Source: Diaphorobacter sp. HDW4B
Lineage (GTDB): Bacteria; Pseudomonadota; Gammaproteobacteria; Burkholderiales; Burkholderiaceae_C
Length of the DNA: 64,000 nt
Assembly (NCBI RefSeq): GCF_011305535.1
Contig: NZ_CP049905.1
Coordinates: forward strand, 1,932,001 to 1,996,000
Reading direction: 5' to 3'
Shown: in pieces, positions 46,487 to 55,245 of the stretch
How the letters are laid out: each line of letters starts with the position of its first letter
Position numbering within the stretch: position 1 is the first letter of the stretch
The notes under the pieces: model-generated
What the model was told of the DNA's origin: nothing
Databases searched by the model: none
The model's input: only the letters and a program-made list of their open reading frames with translations
Program-made: the position numbers and the translations under genes

Positions 46487-47521
46487 ATGAATGGCTTCAC
46501 TTCCACCGACAACGTATTTCCGCTGCGGCCCACACGCCGCCATGCGCTGCAGTTGGCCGGTGCCGCTGCCGCGATGATTCTCACCACGCGTCTCGCCTGG
46601 GCGCAGAACAACAACGGCTCCTCGCTCGTCATCAAGGGCAAGGACGGTTGGCTGTTTGCGGGCTGGGGCAGCCTCGCACAAGTGGACACCGCAGGCATCG
46701 ACCGCAACGTGCAACTGGTGGCCCGCGTGCAGCAATGGCTCAAGGAGCAGAACATCGAACTGGTGCTTCTGCTGCTGCCCGACAAGGCGCATTTCTATGC
46801 CGACCGGCTGCCTGACGACAAGAAGGTCAGCGCTGCCGTGCAGCAGCGCTACGCGCTGATTCTGGACAAACTGCAGCGTGCCAACATCGCCAGCTTTGAC
46901 GACTTTGCCGCGCTGAAAAAAGTCAGCACCAGCGGCGCAGAAGTGTTCTATCGCACCGACCAGCACTGGACGCTCGACGCCGCCGATGCGACCGCGCAAG
47001 GCACTGCCGATCTGATCCGCAAAGTGAAGTCGCAACTCGCAGGCAATGCAGGCACCGGCACGCCGCTGGGCGCGCTGACCAAGGAGCGCCGTTATGGCGA
47101 TCTCGCCGAAATCTTTCTCTCGCCCGATGAAAAAAAGCAGGTCGGACGCGAGGTCTACACCGTGCGCAAACAAGCCGAAGCGCAGGGCCTGCTCGACGAT
47201 GCGCCAGCGCCCGTGCATGTGACCGGGCACAGCATGGTGCAGCCCTACTTCGGTTATCCGCAGAAACTGTCGAATCTGCTGGACCGCCCGGTTTCGCTGA
47301 ACTGGAAGCCCGGCAACATCGGACCGTGGGTGATGCTGCTCGAATATCTGGAATCGCCCGCGTTCAAGCAGAACAAGCCGCAGGTGCTGGTGTGGCAGAT
47401 GTTCGAGCCCAGCTTCAATCAGGGCCCTGACGCTGCGGGACTGTGGGACAACGCTTCCATCATGCCTGTGAACACCTGGACGCAGCGCGTGACGCAAGCC
47501 CTCGGGAGCGCCAAGCCATGA
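46487..47521 (+). CDS. AlgJ-like SGNH periplasmic acyltransferase, copy 1
   Basis: 344 residues with a twin-Arg-like signal (PTRRHALQLAGAAA) ending near AWA-QNNNGS. The AlgJ/AlgX-like (ALGX/SGNH) domain shows GKDGWLFAG near the start, LLLPDKAHFYADRLP, and YRTDQHWTLDAA, which holds the catalytic Asp-x-x-His. A Ser in VTGHSMVQPY is the probable nucleophile. In alginate synthesis AlgJ passes acetyl groups from the MBOAT protein to AlgX. Its stop overlaps the next start (ATGA). Preceded by GAGG 8 nt upstream. Confidence 0.82.
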   Translation: MNGFTSTDNVFPLRPTRRHALQLAGAAAAMILTTRLAWAQNNNGSSLVIKGKDGWLFAGWGSLAQVDTAGIDRNVQLVARVQQWLKEQNIELVLLLLPDKAHFYADRLPDDKKVSAAVQQRYALILDKLQRANIASFDDFAALKKVSTSGAEVFYRTDQHWTLDAADATAQGTADLIRKVKSQLAGNAGTGTPLGALTKERRYGDLAEIFLSPDEKKQVGREVYTVRKQAEAQGLLDDAPAPVHVTGHSMVQPYFGYPQKLSNLLDRPVSLNWKPGNIGPWVMLLEYLESPAFKQNKPQVLVWQMFEPSFNQGPDAAGLWDNASIMPVNTWTQRVTQALGSAKP

Positions 47522-48675
47522 ACCCGCGCGACAACACCCCGTCGCCCGCCGATGCTCCCACGCAAGGCCATCGCGCCACCGCCATCGTCTGGATGGTGCT
47601 GCTGGTGGCCGGTCTGGTGGTGGGTCTGTGGTCGCTCAAACGGGTCGATCTCCAACCCGAAAAGGCAACGCATGCAGCGTGGATGAACGGCAGCGCGGAG
47701 ACCGCCATCAACCAGTCGCTGCGCCTGCCCGGACAAAGCTGGATCGAGATGGCCAGCGCCGCTGCGCGCTACCGGCTGCTGGGCGATCTGGGCGAGCAGG
47801 TGGTGCTGGGTTGCCCGCAGTGGATGTTCTATCACGATGGTCTGCGTGCGCAGCCCGGCACCGCTTCGGACGTGGTTGCGCAGCGCCTGCGCCTGCTCGA
47901 ACATTGGCACGATCGACTGCAAAGCCGCAACATCCGCACGCTGATCGTCGCCGTGCCGGACAAGGCGCGCGTGGAGAGCGAACATCTCTGCGGTCGCAAG
48001 ATGAGCGCTGCCCTGCAGGCGCGTTACGGCGAACTCGACAAGGCGCTGGCCGCACGCTCGATTGCCTTCGTGGATCTGCGTCCCGTGCTCGAAAAGCAGA
48101 CCGACGACATGTACTTTCGCACCGACGTTCACATGAACGCCGCCGGTGCACAACGCGCCGCGCAGGCCGTTGCCAGCAAGGCACTCGCGGTGCTTGGAGG
48201 ACAGCACGGCGATCAACGTTTTGAAGTCTCGACGCCGACCGCCGCACAAGCACGCATGGGCGATCTGATCGTGCTCTCCGGCCTCAAGAATGCGCCCGCA
48301 GGCTGGCGACCCGAGCTCGAATCCGAGCCGCAGCAAACCATCACGCCCGTGCGCAGTGGCGGTCTGCTCGACGATGCACCGCCCGTACGCGTGTTGCTCG
48401 CGGGCAGCTCCAACGGCCTGCGCAGCAATTTTGCTGAATGGCTGGGCCACGATCTGGGGCAGGAAGTGTGGAATCTCAGCATGGATGGCGGCCAGTTCTC
48501 GGGTGCCATGGTCAAGGCATTCACGCAAGCCGAGCGCTGGCCCGAAAGTCTCCAGCTCGTGATCTGGGAGTTCTCTGAAAACACCTTGTCGCTGCCGCTC
48601 ACTGACGACGAAAAGCAGGCGCTCAAGCAGATCACCACACCGCTGCTCGCCGATGCGCGAAGCGCCACGGAGTGA
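47518..48675 (+). CDS. AlgJ/DltD-like SGNH protein, copy 2
   Basis: 385 residues, anchored by an N-terminal transmembrane helix (ATAIVWMVLLVAGLVVGLW) and otherwise periplasmic. SGNH features: GCPQWMFYHDG, LIVAVPDKARVES, YFRTDVHMNAAG with Asp-x-x-His, and VLLAGSSNGLRSNF with the probable Ser. It differs considerably from copy 1, so the two are probably sequential partners (acceptor from the MBOAT protein, then transfer to polymer) rather than a recent duplication. It starts within the stop of copy 1. Confidence 0.82.
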   Translation: MNPRDNTPSPADAPTQGHRATAIVWMVLLVAGLVVGLWSLKRVDLQPEKATHAAWMNGSAETAINQSLRLPGQSWIEMASAAARYRLLGDLGEQVVLGCPQWMFYHDGLRAQPGTASDVVAQRLRLLEHWHDRLQSRNIRTLIVAVPDKARVESEHLCGRKMSAALQARYGELDKALAARSIAFVDLRPVLEKQTDDMYFRTDVHMNAAGAQRAAQAVASKALAVLGGQHGDQRFEVSTPTAAQARMGDLIVLSGLKNAPAGWRPELESEPQQTITPVRSGGLLDDAPPVRVLLAGSSNGLRSNFAEWLGHDLGQEVWNLSMDGGQFSGAMVKAFTQAERWPESLQLVIWEFSENTLSLPLTDDEKQALKQITTPLLADARSATE

Positions 48676-48681
48676 CACGCC

Positions 48682-50262
48682 ATGCTGTTCAACTCCTACC
48701 TCTTTCTGCTGCTTTTTCTTCCCATCGCGTTGATGGGCTACTACACGGCAGGCCGCATCAATCAACGCTTTGCGGCGTTCTGGCTGTGCGTTTCGTCCTT
48801 TGTTTTCTACGGCTGGTGGAACCCGCAGTTCGTTGCGCTGCTGTCGTGCTCCATCGTCTTCAACTACCTCATCGGTCTGCTGATCCTGCGCTTTGCCGCA
48901 TCGCCGCGCAAGCAGTTGCTGGTCACCAGCATCGGCGTGATCGTCGATCTGGCGGTGCTTTTTCACTACAAGTACTTCGCTGCGCTGTTCAATTTCCTGA
49001 GCGACTGGGGACTCGCGCACGGCGCGATGGACACGCTGATACTGCCGCTGGGCATCTCGTTCTTCACGTTCACGCAGATCGGCTTTCTGCTCGATTGCCG
49101 CTCGGGTCTGGTCAAGGAAAAAGGCTTTCTCAGCTATGTGCTGTTCGTGACCTTCTTCCCGCATCTGATCGCCGGGCCCATCCTGCACCACAAGGAGATG
49201 ATTCCGCAGTTTGCCGATCCGGCCAACTACCGATTCAAAGCCGAAAACCTGTCGATCGGCGGCGTGCTGTTCGTGATCGGACTGGCCAAGAAAGTGCTGC
49301 TGGCTGACGGCATTGCGCCCTATGCGGATGCGGGTTTTGCAGCGCCGGGCGAACTGCAGTTCTGGGGCTCCTGGGCCACGAGCCTGAGCTACGCACTGCA
49401 GATCTACTTCGATTTTTCGGGCTACTCCGATATGGCGCTGGGCTTGGCCAAGATGTTCGGCATCGCGTTTCCACTCAACTTCAACTCGCCCTACAAGGCC
49501 GCGAGCATCATCGACTTCTGGGCACGCTGGCACATCACGCTCACGCGTTACCTCACGGCTTATCTGTACTACCCGGTGGCAATGGCGATCTCTCGCGCTC
49601 GCGAAAAACGCGGCATGTCGGTGGGCTCCGGCGCGGCCAAATCGCCGGGCGGATTTGCTGCCACCATCATCGTTCCCACGCTGTTCACCATGGGGCTTGC
49701 GGGCGTGTGGCACGGCGCGGGCATGCAGTATCTGGTATTCGGCATCTGGCACGGGCTGTGCCTGTCGATCAATCACGGCTGGCGCATTTTCGTCGTCGGC
49801 AAGAAGCCCGCATCGCAACGACACGCCAGCGTGATGGTGCAGATCGCCTGTGTGCTGATCACCTTTGCCGCCGTGCTCATCGGCCAGGCCTTCTTCCGCG
49901 CCGATGGCATGAGCAAGGCCTGGCTGCTGATCGAAGGCATGTTCGGCATGCGCGGCTTCGAGACTCTCGAATCGCTCTCCTACGCCATCGGTTTGTCGTT
50001 TGGCGACGCGTGGCGACTCGTCATTGGCCACCACCTGCAGGGCGCGTACATCACGCTGCTGCTGGCCATCGCGTGGTTCACGCCGAATGCGCACCAGATG
50101 CTGGGCGGCTTCTCGCCTGCGCTGTTCAAGACATTGAAGAACCCCAGCACGCTGCTGAGCTGGCGTCCCAGCATCGGCTGGATGCTCGCCACCTTGCTGC
50201 TGCTGGCGTTGTGCGTCGCCAATGTCCACAAGGAAACCCGTTTCCTCTATTTCCAATTCTGA
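48682..50262 (+). CDS. MBOAT acyltransferase (AlgI/DltB-like)
   Basis: Multi-pass inner-membrane O-acyltransferase, 526 residues, about ten helices. MBOAT hallmarks: QIYFDFSGYSDMALGLAKMFG, FWARWHITLTRYL (H284) and the catalytic His in GVWHGAGMQY (H344). It would move an acyl group from the cytoplasmic donor to the periplasmic SGNH proteins. Sequence is closest in feel to AlgI, but in DltB the donor is an aminoacyl carrier protein; the next two genes encode exactly such a carrier and its loading enzyme. Confidence 0.92.
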   Translation: MLFNSYLFLLLFLPIALMGYYTAGRINQRFAAFWLCVSSFVFYGWWNPQFVALLSCSIVFNYLIGLLILRFAASPRKQLLVTSIGVIVDLAVLFHYKYFAALFNFLSDWGLAHGAMDTLILPLGISFFTFTQIGFLLDCRSGLVKEKGFLSYVLFVTFFPHLIAGPILHHKEMIPQFADPANYRFKAENLSIGGVLFVIGLAKKVLLADGIAPYADAGFAAPGELQFWGSWATSLSYALQIYFDFSGYSDMALGLAKMFGIAFPLNFNSPYKAASIIDFWARWHITLTRYLTAYLYYPVAMAISRAREKRGMSVGSGAAKSPGGFAATIIVPTLFTMGLAGVWHGAGMQYLVFGIWHGLCLSINHGWRIFVVGKKPASQRHASVMVQIACVLITFAAVLIGQAFFRADGMSKAWLLIEGMFGMRGFETLESLSYAIGLSFGDAWRLVIGHHLQGAYITLLLAIAWFTPNAHQMLGGFSPALFKTLKNPSTLLSWRPSIGWMLATLLLLALCVANVHKETRFLYFQF

Positions 50263-50292
50263 GCCATCCACTTTCACACCAAGGAGAACGCC

Positions 50293-50532
50293 ATGAGCAT
50301 GAACGAAATCGAATCCCGCGCTGCATCGCTGATCGAAGGAATCATCATGACCCCCGTCGATTCCGAGACGCTGCTGATCGATTCGGGACTGGTCGATTCG
50401 CTGTCGGCAGTCGACGTCACGCTGGCCGTGGAGCGCGAGTTCGGCGTGAAGATTCCGCCCTCGGAAATCGATGTGCATCTGCAATCCGTGCAGACGCTTG
50501 CGCACTACATCCAGGCGCGCGCACAGGTTTGA
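50293..50532 (+). CDS. DltC-like acyl/aminoacyl carrier protein
   Basis: 79 residues, four-helix carrier. The phosphopantetheine site is DSGLVDSLSAVDV with Ser 36. AAGGAG lies before the ATG. Size and position between the MBOAT and adenylation genes match DltC, the D-alanyl carrier protein. A 4'-phosphopantetheinyl transferase is needed to activate it and is not in this window. Confidence 0.9.
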   Translation: MSMNEIESRAASLIEGIIMTPVDSETLLIDSGLVDSLSAVDVTLAVEREFGVKIPPSEIDVHLQSVQTLAHYIQARAQV

Positions 50533-50587
50533 GGCTTGCTTGCGGCCTTCGCCTTTCACGGGCGACCCGCGAAAGAAGGAGAACGAC

Positions 50588-52090
50588 ATGCGGTTTGATT
50601 TTGACAAATTCGAGTTCACCGAACTCTCCGCCCAGCCCCGGCTGGCGGCCATTCACGACGCCAGCGGCTGCATGAGCTGGCAGGCCTTGCGCACCGCAGT
50701 GGATGTGTGGATGCTGGCCGCGACCGACGCCGGCGCATGTGCCGATCAGCCCCTCGTGATCACCGGCCACAAGGAAGCCGACTTCGTGGTCGCCATGCTC
50801 GGCTGCCTGCGCCTCGGTGTGCCCTTTGTGCCGATCGATGTGATCAACCCCGCCGAGCGCGCGCGCCGCATCACCGAGCTGGTGCAGGCCACGCTGGTCT
50901 ACGACACGCAAAAGCAGCGCTTCGTCGCCACCGGCCATGTGCCGCAGACGCTTGCGGAAAAAGGCGTGGCCTACATCATGTTCACCTCGGGCAGCACGGG
51001 CGACCCCAAGGGCGTGCAGATCGGCCGCGAAAGCGTGGGCCTGTTCGCCGGCTGGATTCGCGACTGCCTGCAGCTTGGCGACGCGCCCGTGTTCATGGAT
51101 CAGATGCTGTTCAGCTTCGACTTCTCGCTGTTCAACTGGGTGGGCGCGCTCACCTGCGGCGGCACGGTGGCGCTGTGTGCGCGCGAGACCATCGAAGACG
51201 GCATGGCGTTCGCCGAATACCTTGCAAAGACCAAGGTGTCGGTCTGGGCATCGACGCCTTCCTTCGTGCGCCAGCAGATGCTGGGCGCGGATTTCAACGC
51301 GGCGCAATTGCCCGATCTGAAGGTCTTCGTCTTCGGCGCGGAATCGCTCACCCCTACCATGGCCGAAGCGCTGTGGGAGCGCTTTCCCGCAGTGCGCATC
51401 ATCAACTCTTACGGACCGACCGAGGCGACTTGCTCGACCACCTGGGTGGAGATCGATCCGGCCATGCGCCGCGCCGCGCCGCTGCCCTTCCCCATCGGCC
51501 GCGCCAAGCCTTATGCGGACGTGTTCATCGAGGAAGGCGAAATCTGCATGGCGGGCGACCATGTGATGCGCGGCTATCTGAACCGCCCCGATCTGAACGA
51601 GACGCGCATGTTCATGCGCAACGGCAAGCGCGGTTATCGCTCGGGCGATGTGGGCGACATGGATGGGCTGGGCCTCGTCACGTTTCGCGGACGCCGCGAC
51701 GATCAGATCAAGATGCACGGCTACCGCATTGAACTGGCCGAAGTCGATGCCGCGCTGGCCTTGCTGCCCGGCGTGCGCGCGGGTGCAACGATTGCGCTCA
51801 AGCGCTCCGATGGCGTGATCGTGCGCATGATCGGCTTCGTCGATCCCGACCACACCGGCCCTGCGGGCCTGCACGCACCCGGTGCTGCACTCAAGGACTG
51901 GAAGGCGATTCTCGCGCGCCGCGTGCCGTCGTACATGGTGCCTTCGGAGCTGCTGGTGTGCCACGGCTTTCCGATCACGCAGACGGAAAAGGTCGATCGC
52001 AAGAAGCTCGAACAGATGTACCGCGAAAGCCGCACCACCAACGTGCCCGCGCCCGCGCGCCCCGTAGCCCTGGCAGGACAACCGGCATGA
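50588..52090 (+). CDS. DltA-like amino-acid adenylating enzyme
   Basis: 500 residues, stand-alone ANL adenylation enzyme that would load an amino acid on the carrier. Core motifs: FTSGSTGDPKGV (132-143), NSYGPTEAT (273-281), YRSGDVGD, GRRDDQIKMHGYRIEL (368-383) and a C-terminal Lys in TEKVDRKK (K468). FSFDFS (175-180) and WASTPSFVRQQML closely follow DltA. Asp 178 matches the Asp that holds the substrate amino group. At the position of the DltA Cys that favours D-Ala (FCGE) it has Gly (FGAE, G250). So an amino acid is likely, its identity open. AAGGAG precedes the ATG; the stop overlaps the next gene. Confidence 0.88.
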   Translation: MRFDFDKFEFTELSAQPRLAAIHDASGCMSWQALRTAVDVWMLAATDAGACADQPLVITGHKEADFVVAMLGCLRLGVPFVPIDVINPAERARRITELVQATLVYDTQKQRFVATGHVPQTLAEKGVAYIMFTSGSTGDPKGVQIGRESVGLFAGWIRDCLQLGDAPVFMDQMLFSFDFSLFNWVGALTCGGTVALCARETIEDGMAFAEYLAKTKVSVWASTPSFVRQQMLGADFNAAQLPDLKVFVFGAESLTPTMAEALWERFPAVRIINSYGPTEATCSTTWVEIDPAMRRAAPLPFPIGRAKPYADVFIEEGEICMAGDHVMRGYLNRPDLNETRMFMRNGKRGYRSGDVGDMDGLGLVTFRGRRDDQIKMHGYRIELAEVDAALALLPGVRAGATIALKRSDGVIVRMIGFVDPDHTGPAGLHAPGAALKDWKAILARRVPSYMVPSELLVCHGFPITQTEKVDRKKLEQMYRESRTTNVPAPARPVALAGQPA

Positions 52091-52764
52091 CACCGAATCC
52101 CATTCACATCGCGCTGTCGCTGCTTGCATGGGTGGCAGCCACAAGCGCTCATGCCGAAGGTGCCTTCGCGCAGCTCTATGCGGCAAGGCCACCGGCGGGT
52201 TCGTCGTTTGTGCGCGTACTCAATCCGGGCACCGAGCCGCTGCGCGTGAAGATCGCCAACGGGCCCGAGCAGACGCTCTCCGGCAACACCATCGCATCGA
52301 GCTACGCCATCGTGAAGGGACAGACCGACTTCACCGTCACGCTCAACGGACGGGCGAGTGCGCCGATGAAGGTCGCGCCCGACAGCTTCACCTCGCTGCT
52401 GCCCACGGCGGCGGGCGATTCCGCAGCGCTCAAGGTGCTCGATGATTCGGCGGGCGCGACGCAAGACGCCTTGAAGGCCGGTCTGCGCTTCTACAACCTG
52501 AGCCGCGACTGCAGCGAGGGCAAGGTGAGCATTGCGCCCGCAGGCACGCCCTTGTTTGCGCCCGTCGCGTATGGCGCGTCAGCCGCCCGCGCCATCAATC
52601 CGGTGAAGGCCACGCTGGTCGGCAGTTGCGCTGCAGTCCACACGAGCACACTGGAATTGCCGCCCCTGCAACCCGGCGAACACTTCAGCATGTTCCTCAC
52701 CGGCAGCGCAGCCAAGCCCGTTCTGCTCGGTCAACGCAGCGCCACCGATGGGTACAAGCCGTGA
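52087..52764 (+). CDS. AlgF-like periplasmic protein
   Basis: 225 residues, signal peptide ending near AHA-EGAFAQL. The N-terminal LYAARPPAGSSFVRVLNPG and later SSYAIVKGQTDFTV match the AlgF pattern, and the rest is beta-rich with two Cys (CSEGK, GSCAAV) that may form a disulfide. AlgF is an accessory protein of alginate acetylation, proposed to support acyl transfer through AlgJ/AlgI. ATGA overlap with the preceding adenylation gene supports joint production. Confidence 0.78.
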   Translation: MTPNPIHIALSLLAWVAATSAHAEGAFAQLYAARPPAGSSFVRVLNPGTEPLRVKIANGPEQTLSGNTIASSYAIVKGQTDFTVTLNGRASAPMKVAPDSFTSLLPTAAGDSAALKVLDDSAGATQDALKAGLRFYNLSRDCSEGKVSIAPAGTPLFAPVAYGASAARAINPVKATLVGSCAAVHTSTLELPPLQPGEHFSMFLTGSAAKPVLLGQRSATDGYKP

Positions 52765-53942
52765 CCAGGAACCCGCCCGAACCCGCACTGGAAGCGACCG
52801 TCGCCATGCCCGCCAACCGCCCCGTCTTTCGCGACGACCATGAGATGCTGCGCACGCAGGTGGAGCGCTTTGTCGCGCAGGAAATCCTGCCTTTCTACAT
52901 GCAGTGGGAAGACATGGGCGTGACGCCGCGCGCGCTGTGGCGCAAGGCCGGCGCGAACGGGCTGCTCAACTGCGCGGTTCCTGCGCCCTGGGGACAAGGC
53001 GGCGACTTCGGCCACTCGGCCGTGGTGCTGGAAACCATTGCGCGCGCCAACTGTCTGGGCATCGGGTTCTCGATCCATTCCGACATGGTCGCGCCCTACA
53101 TCCTGAATCTGGGAACACGCCAGCAAAAGGACCGCTGGTTGCCGCGCATGACCTCGGGCGAGTGCATCGGTGCCATCGCGATGACCGAGCCCGATGCGGG
53201 CAGCGACCTCAAGGCCATCCGCACGCGCGCGCGCCGCGAACGCAGCCACTACGTGCTCAGCGGCGCGAAGACCTTCATCACCAACGGCGCAAATGCGGAC
53301 CTCGCGATCGTGATGGCCAGCACCACGCCGGAGCTTGGTGCGCGCGGCCTGTCGCTGTTCGTGGTCGAACGTGGCATGAGCGGCTTCAGCAGCGGGCCGC
53401 CGCTCCGAAAGATCGGCCAGCATGCGCAGGACACGTGCGAACTTTTCTTCAACGACGTGCAGGTGCCGCTCGACAATCGCCTCGGCGAAGAGAACGCGGC
53501 CTTCGAGCATGTGTCCAAGGAACTGGCGCAGGAGCGCCTCGCGATTGCGCTGCGTGCCGCCGCCAGTCTGGAAGGCATGATCGACTCCACCGCCGCTTAC
53601 GTGAAACAGCGCAAGGCCTTCGGGCGGCGCATCGTGGACTTCCAGAACGCGCGCTTCAAGTTGGCCGATGCGATTGCGCAGACCAGCATGTTGCGCGTTT
53701 TTCTCGACGATTGCCTTGCCAAGCACTTGCGCGCGGAGCTGGATCCCACCACCGCCGCCATCGCCAAACTGAACGCCACGGAAATGCAGGGCAAGATACT
53801 CGACGACTTGCTGCAAATGTTCGGCGGCTACGGCTACATGGCCGACTACGGCATAGGCCGCGCATGGACCGATGCGCGGGCACTGCGTATCCTGGGCGGA
53901 ACCAGCGAGATCATGCTGGACATCATCGGCAAGCGCATCTGA
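52761..53942 (+). CDS. Acyl-CoA-dehydrogenase-like flavoprotein in the polysaccharide operon
   Basis: 393 residues from a GTG overlapping the AlgF-like stop (GTGA); an ATG 15 codons later (52806) is the alternative. Full acyl-CoA dehydrogenase fold: AIAMTEPDAGSDL, KTFITNGANADL, AQERL with the LCAD-type catalytic Glu, and FGGYGYMADYGIGRAW. Its nearest relative in the window is the catabolic enzyme at 1546-2688. Its place as last gene after a DltA/DltC pair is striking, because flavin dehydrogenases of this fold oxidise carrier-bound prolyl groups in pyrrole biosynthesis. It could tailor the carrier-bound acyl group, or act on CoA esters independently. Confidence 0.85.
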   Translation: MTRNPPEPALEATVAMPANRPVFRDDHEMLRTQVERFVAQEILPFYMQWEDMGVTPRALWRKAGANGLLNCAVPAPWGQGGDFGHSAVVLETIARANCLGIGFSIHSDMVAPYILNLGTRQQKDRWLPRMTSGECIGAIAMTEPDAGSDLKAIRTRARRERSHYVLSGAKTFITNGANADLAIVMASTTPELGARGLSLFVVERGMSGFSSGPPLRKIGQHAQDTCELFFNDVQVPLDNRLGEENAAFEHVSKELAQERLAIALRAAASLEGMIDSTAAYVKQRKAFGRRIVDFQNARFKLADAIAQTSMLRVFLDDCLAKHLRAELDPTTAAIAKLNATEMQGKILDDLLQMFGGYGYMADYGIGRAWTDARALRILGGTSEIMLDIIGKRI

Positions 53943-54006
53943 CGAAGCCTTGCGGAAATCTTGCGAAGATCGACCGCGACGCGCGCTCCATGGACGCTCC
54001 GTGGAA

Positions 54007-55053
54007 TCAGGGCTGCAGCTGCCTTGCGCGCATCGTCGTCTTCCACACACTGCGCAATTGCGCGCCCTCCGGCGTGCCCTTCGACGCCCATGGTTCCAGG
54101 GCGAACGCCACAATGCGCCGTGAGCCGTAGTTTTCTGCGATGTTCCACTGGGTGCGCAAGCGCTCCAGGCTCGCTGTCCGCGCCTGAAACTCGCCGACGA
54201 CATTGGCCGCATCGGGGTTCATCTCAAACAGCTCGACGATGAGATCGAAGTTGGCTCTGCGCTTGAGCAGCATCTGGCGCAAGGGCTCCAGATTCGCATA
54301 GTTGTTCATGCCATTGACGCCAACGCCGTCCTGAATCATGGGCCTGAGGACCACCCGGTCCAGGACATAACTCCACATGTTCGCGAGCTGCTCGCCCGTG
54401 CCCATCACGCTGAAGTAGGTTGACACGCTGGGCTCGGTGCCCGAGGTTTCGATGGCCACGTCCGACAGTTGCTTGAGCCAGTTGGCCAGCATGTCGAGAC
54501 GCGCCTGCGAGCGGCCCCAGTCGTATTGCTCCAGCTCGTACGGGATGTACCAGCCCGCAAAGGCCGCGTGGTTTTGCCAGGTGACCGAGCGCATCCAGGC
54601 GGTGCAGTGCTGGGAAATTTTCTGAAGATAGTTGGCAACCTTGCGGTCCGACTTCGTGATCTCGGTCCACCAGTTGTCGTTGTAGGGAAGGCCGATATGC
54701 ACGCCGATGCCCACCTTGGCGGCCTCATCCATCAAGCGCTGCAGCATGCGACCGCGCGCGTCCCACTTCTGAGCGGATTCACCTTCGATGCCCACCCACT
54801 GCAGAAACAGCGAGTCGCAGCCAAGCTCCACCATGTCGGTGAGCACGACGCGCCATTTCTCGGGAGTCCAGTCGATATGTTCTTGCCAAGGCTGCAAAAA
54901 CGATCCGCCGCTGAGCTGAGTGGTGTTGCAACCGGCCAGTGCCATGGTGCTGCCCAGCGCGACGGCACCAGAAAAACGCAGCCAATCGCGACGCGAAAGA
55001 CTGAAGGAATTGGAATGTGGTTTTGAAGACATTCTTATGACTTTAACAACCAC
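54007..55053 (-). CDS. DUF4434 lipoprotein, putative glycoside-hydrolase-like
   Basis: 348 residues from a GTG with GGGAG 10 nt upstream (alternative ATG at 55032). Twin-Arg-like signal SRRDWLRFSG plus lipobox ALAGC, so an exported lipoprotein. The body looks like a TIM-barrel hydrolase: VVLTDMVELGCDSLFLQWVG, VGIHIGLPYNDNWW-type strand ends, GWYIPYELEQYDW with paired Glu, and late IVELFEMNPD and VAFALEPW with Glu. This matches DUF4434, found with surface-polysaccharide genes. It converges on the exopolysaccharide operon (64 bp apart) and may trim that polymer. E. coli nfrAB neighbour YbcH should be compared with it. Confidence 0.72.
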   Translation of the reverse strand: MVVKVIRMSSKPHSNSFSLSRRDWLRFSGAVALGSTMALAGCNTTQLSGGSFLQPWQEHIDWTPEKWRVVLTDMVELGCDSLFLQWVGIEGESAQKWDARGRMLQRLMDEAAKVGIGVHIGLPYNDNWWTEITKSDRKVANYLQKISQHCTAWMRSVTWQNHAAFAGWYIPYELEQYDWGRSQARLDMLANWLKQLSDVAIETSGTEPSVSTYFSVMGTGEQLANMWSYVLDRVVLRPMIQDGVGVNGMNNYANLEPLRQMLLKRRANFDLIVELFEMNPDAANVVGEFQARTASLERLRTQWNIAENYGSRRIVAFALEPWASKGTPEGAQLRSVWKTTMRARQLQP

Positions 55054-55245
55054 ATAGTGAAAACTCCCGTTTTTCGACGTTTTCTGAAATAGTGCGTAAG
55101 ACCCTGTTTGGGATTGTATTAACCCATTGTTTTACAAAGGATTTTTGTCAACTCCATTGATCAAGAGTTATTTTCTCTCTCACAAAAATTGATTTTCACC
55201 GCCCGTGCTACAGATTTGGAAAATCGTCTGACAACACCCTTACTA

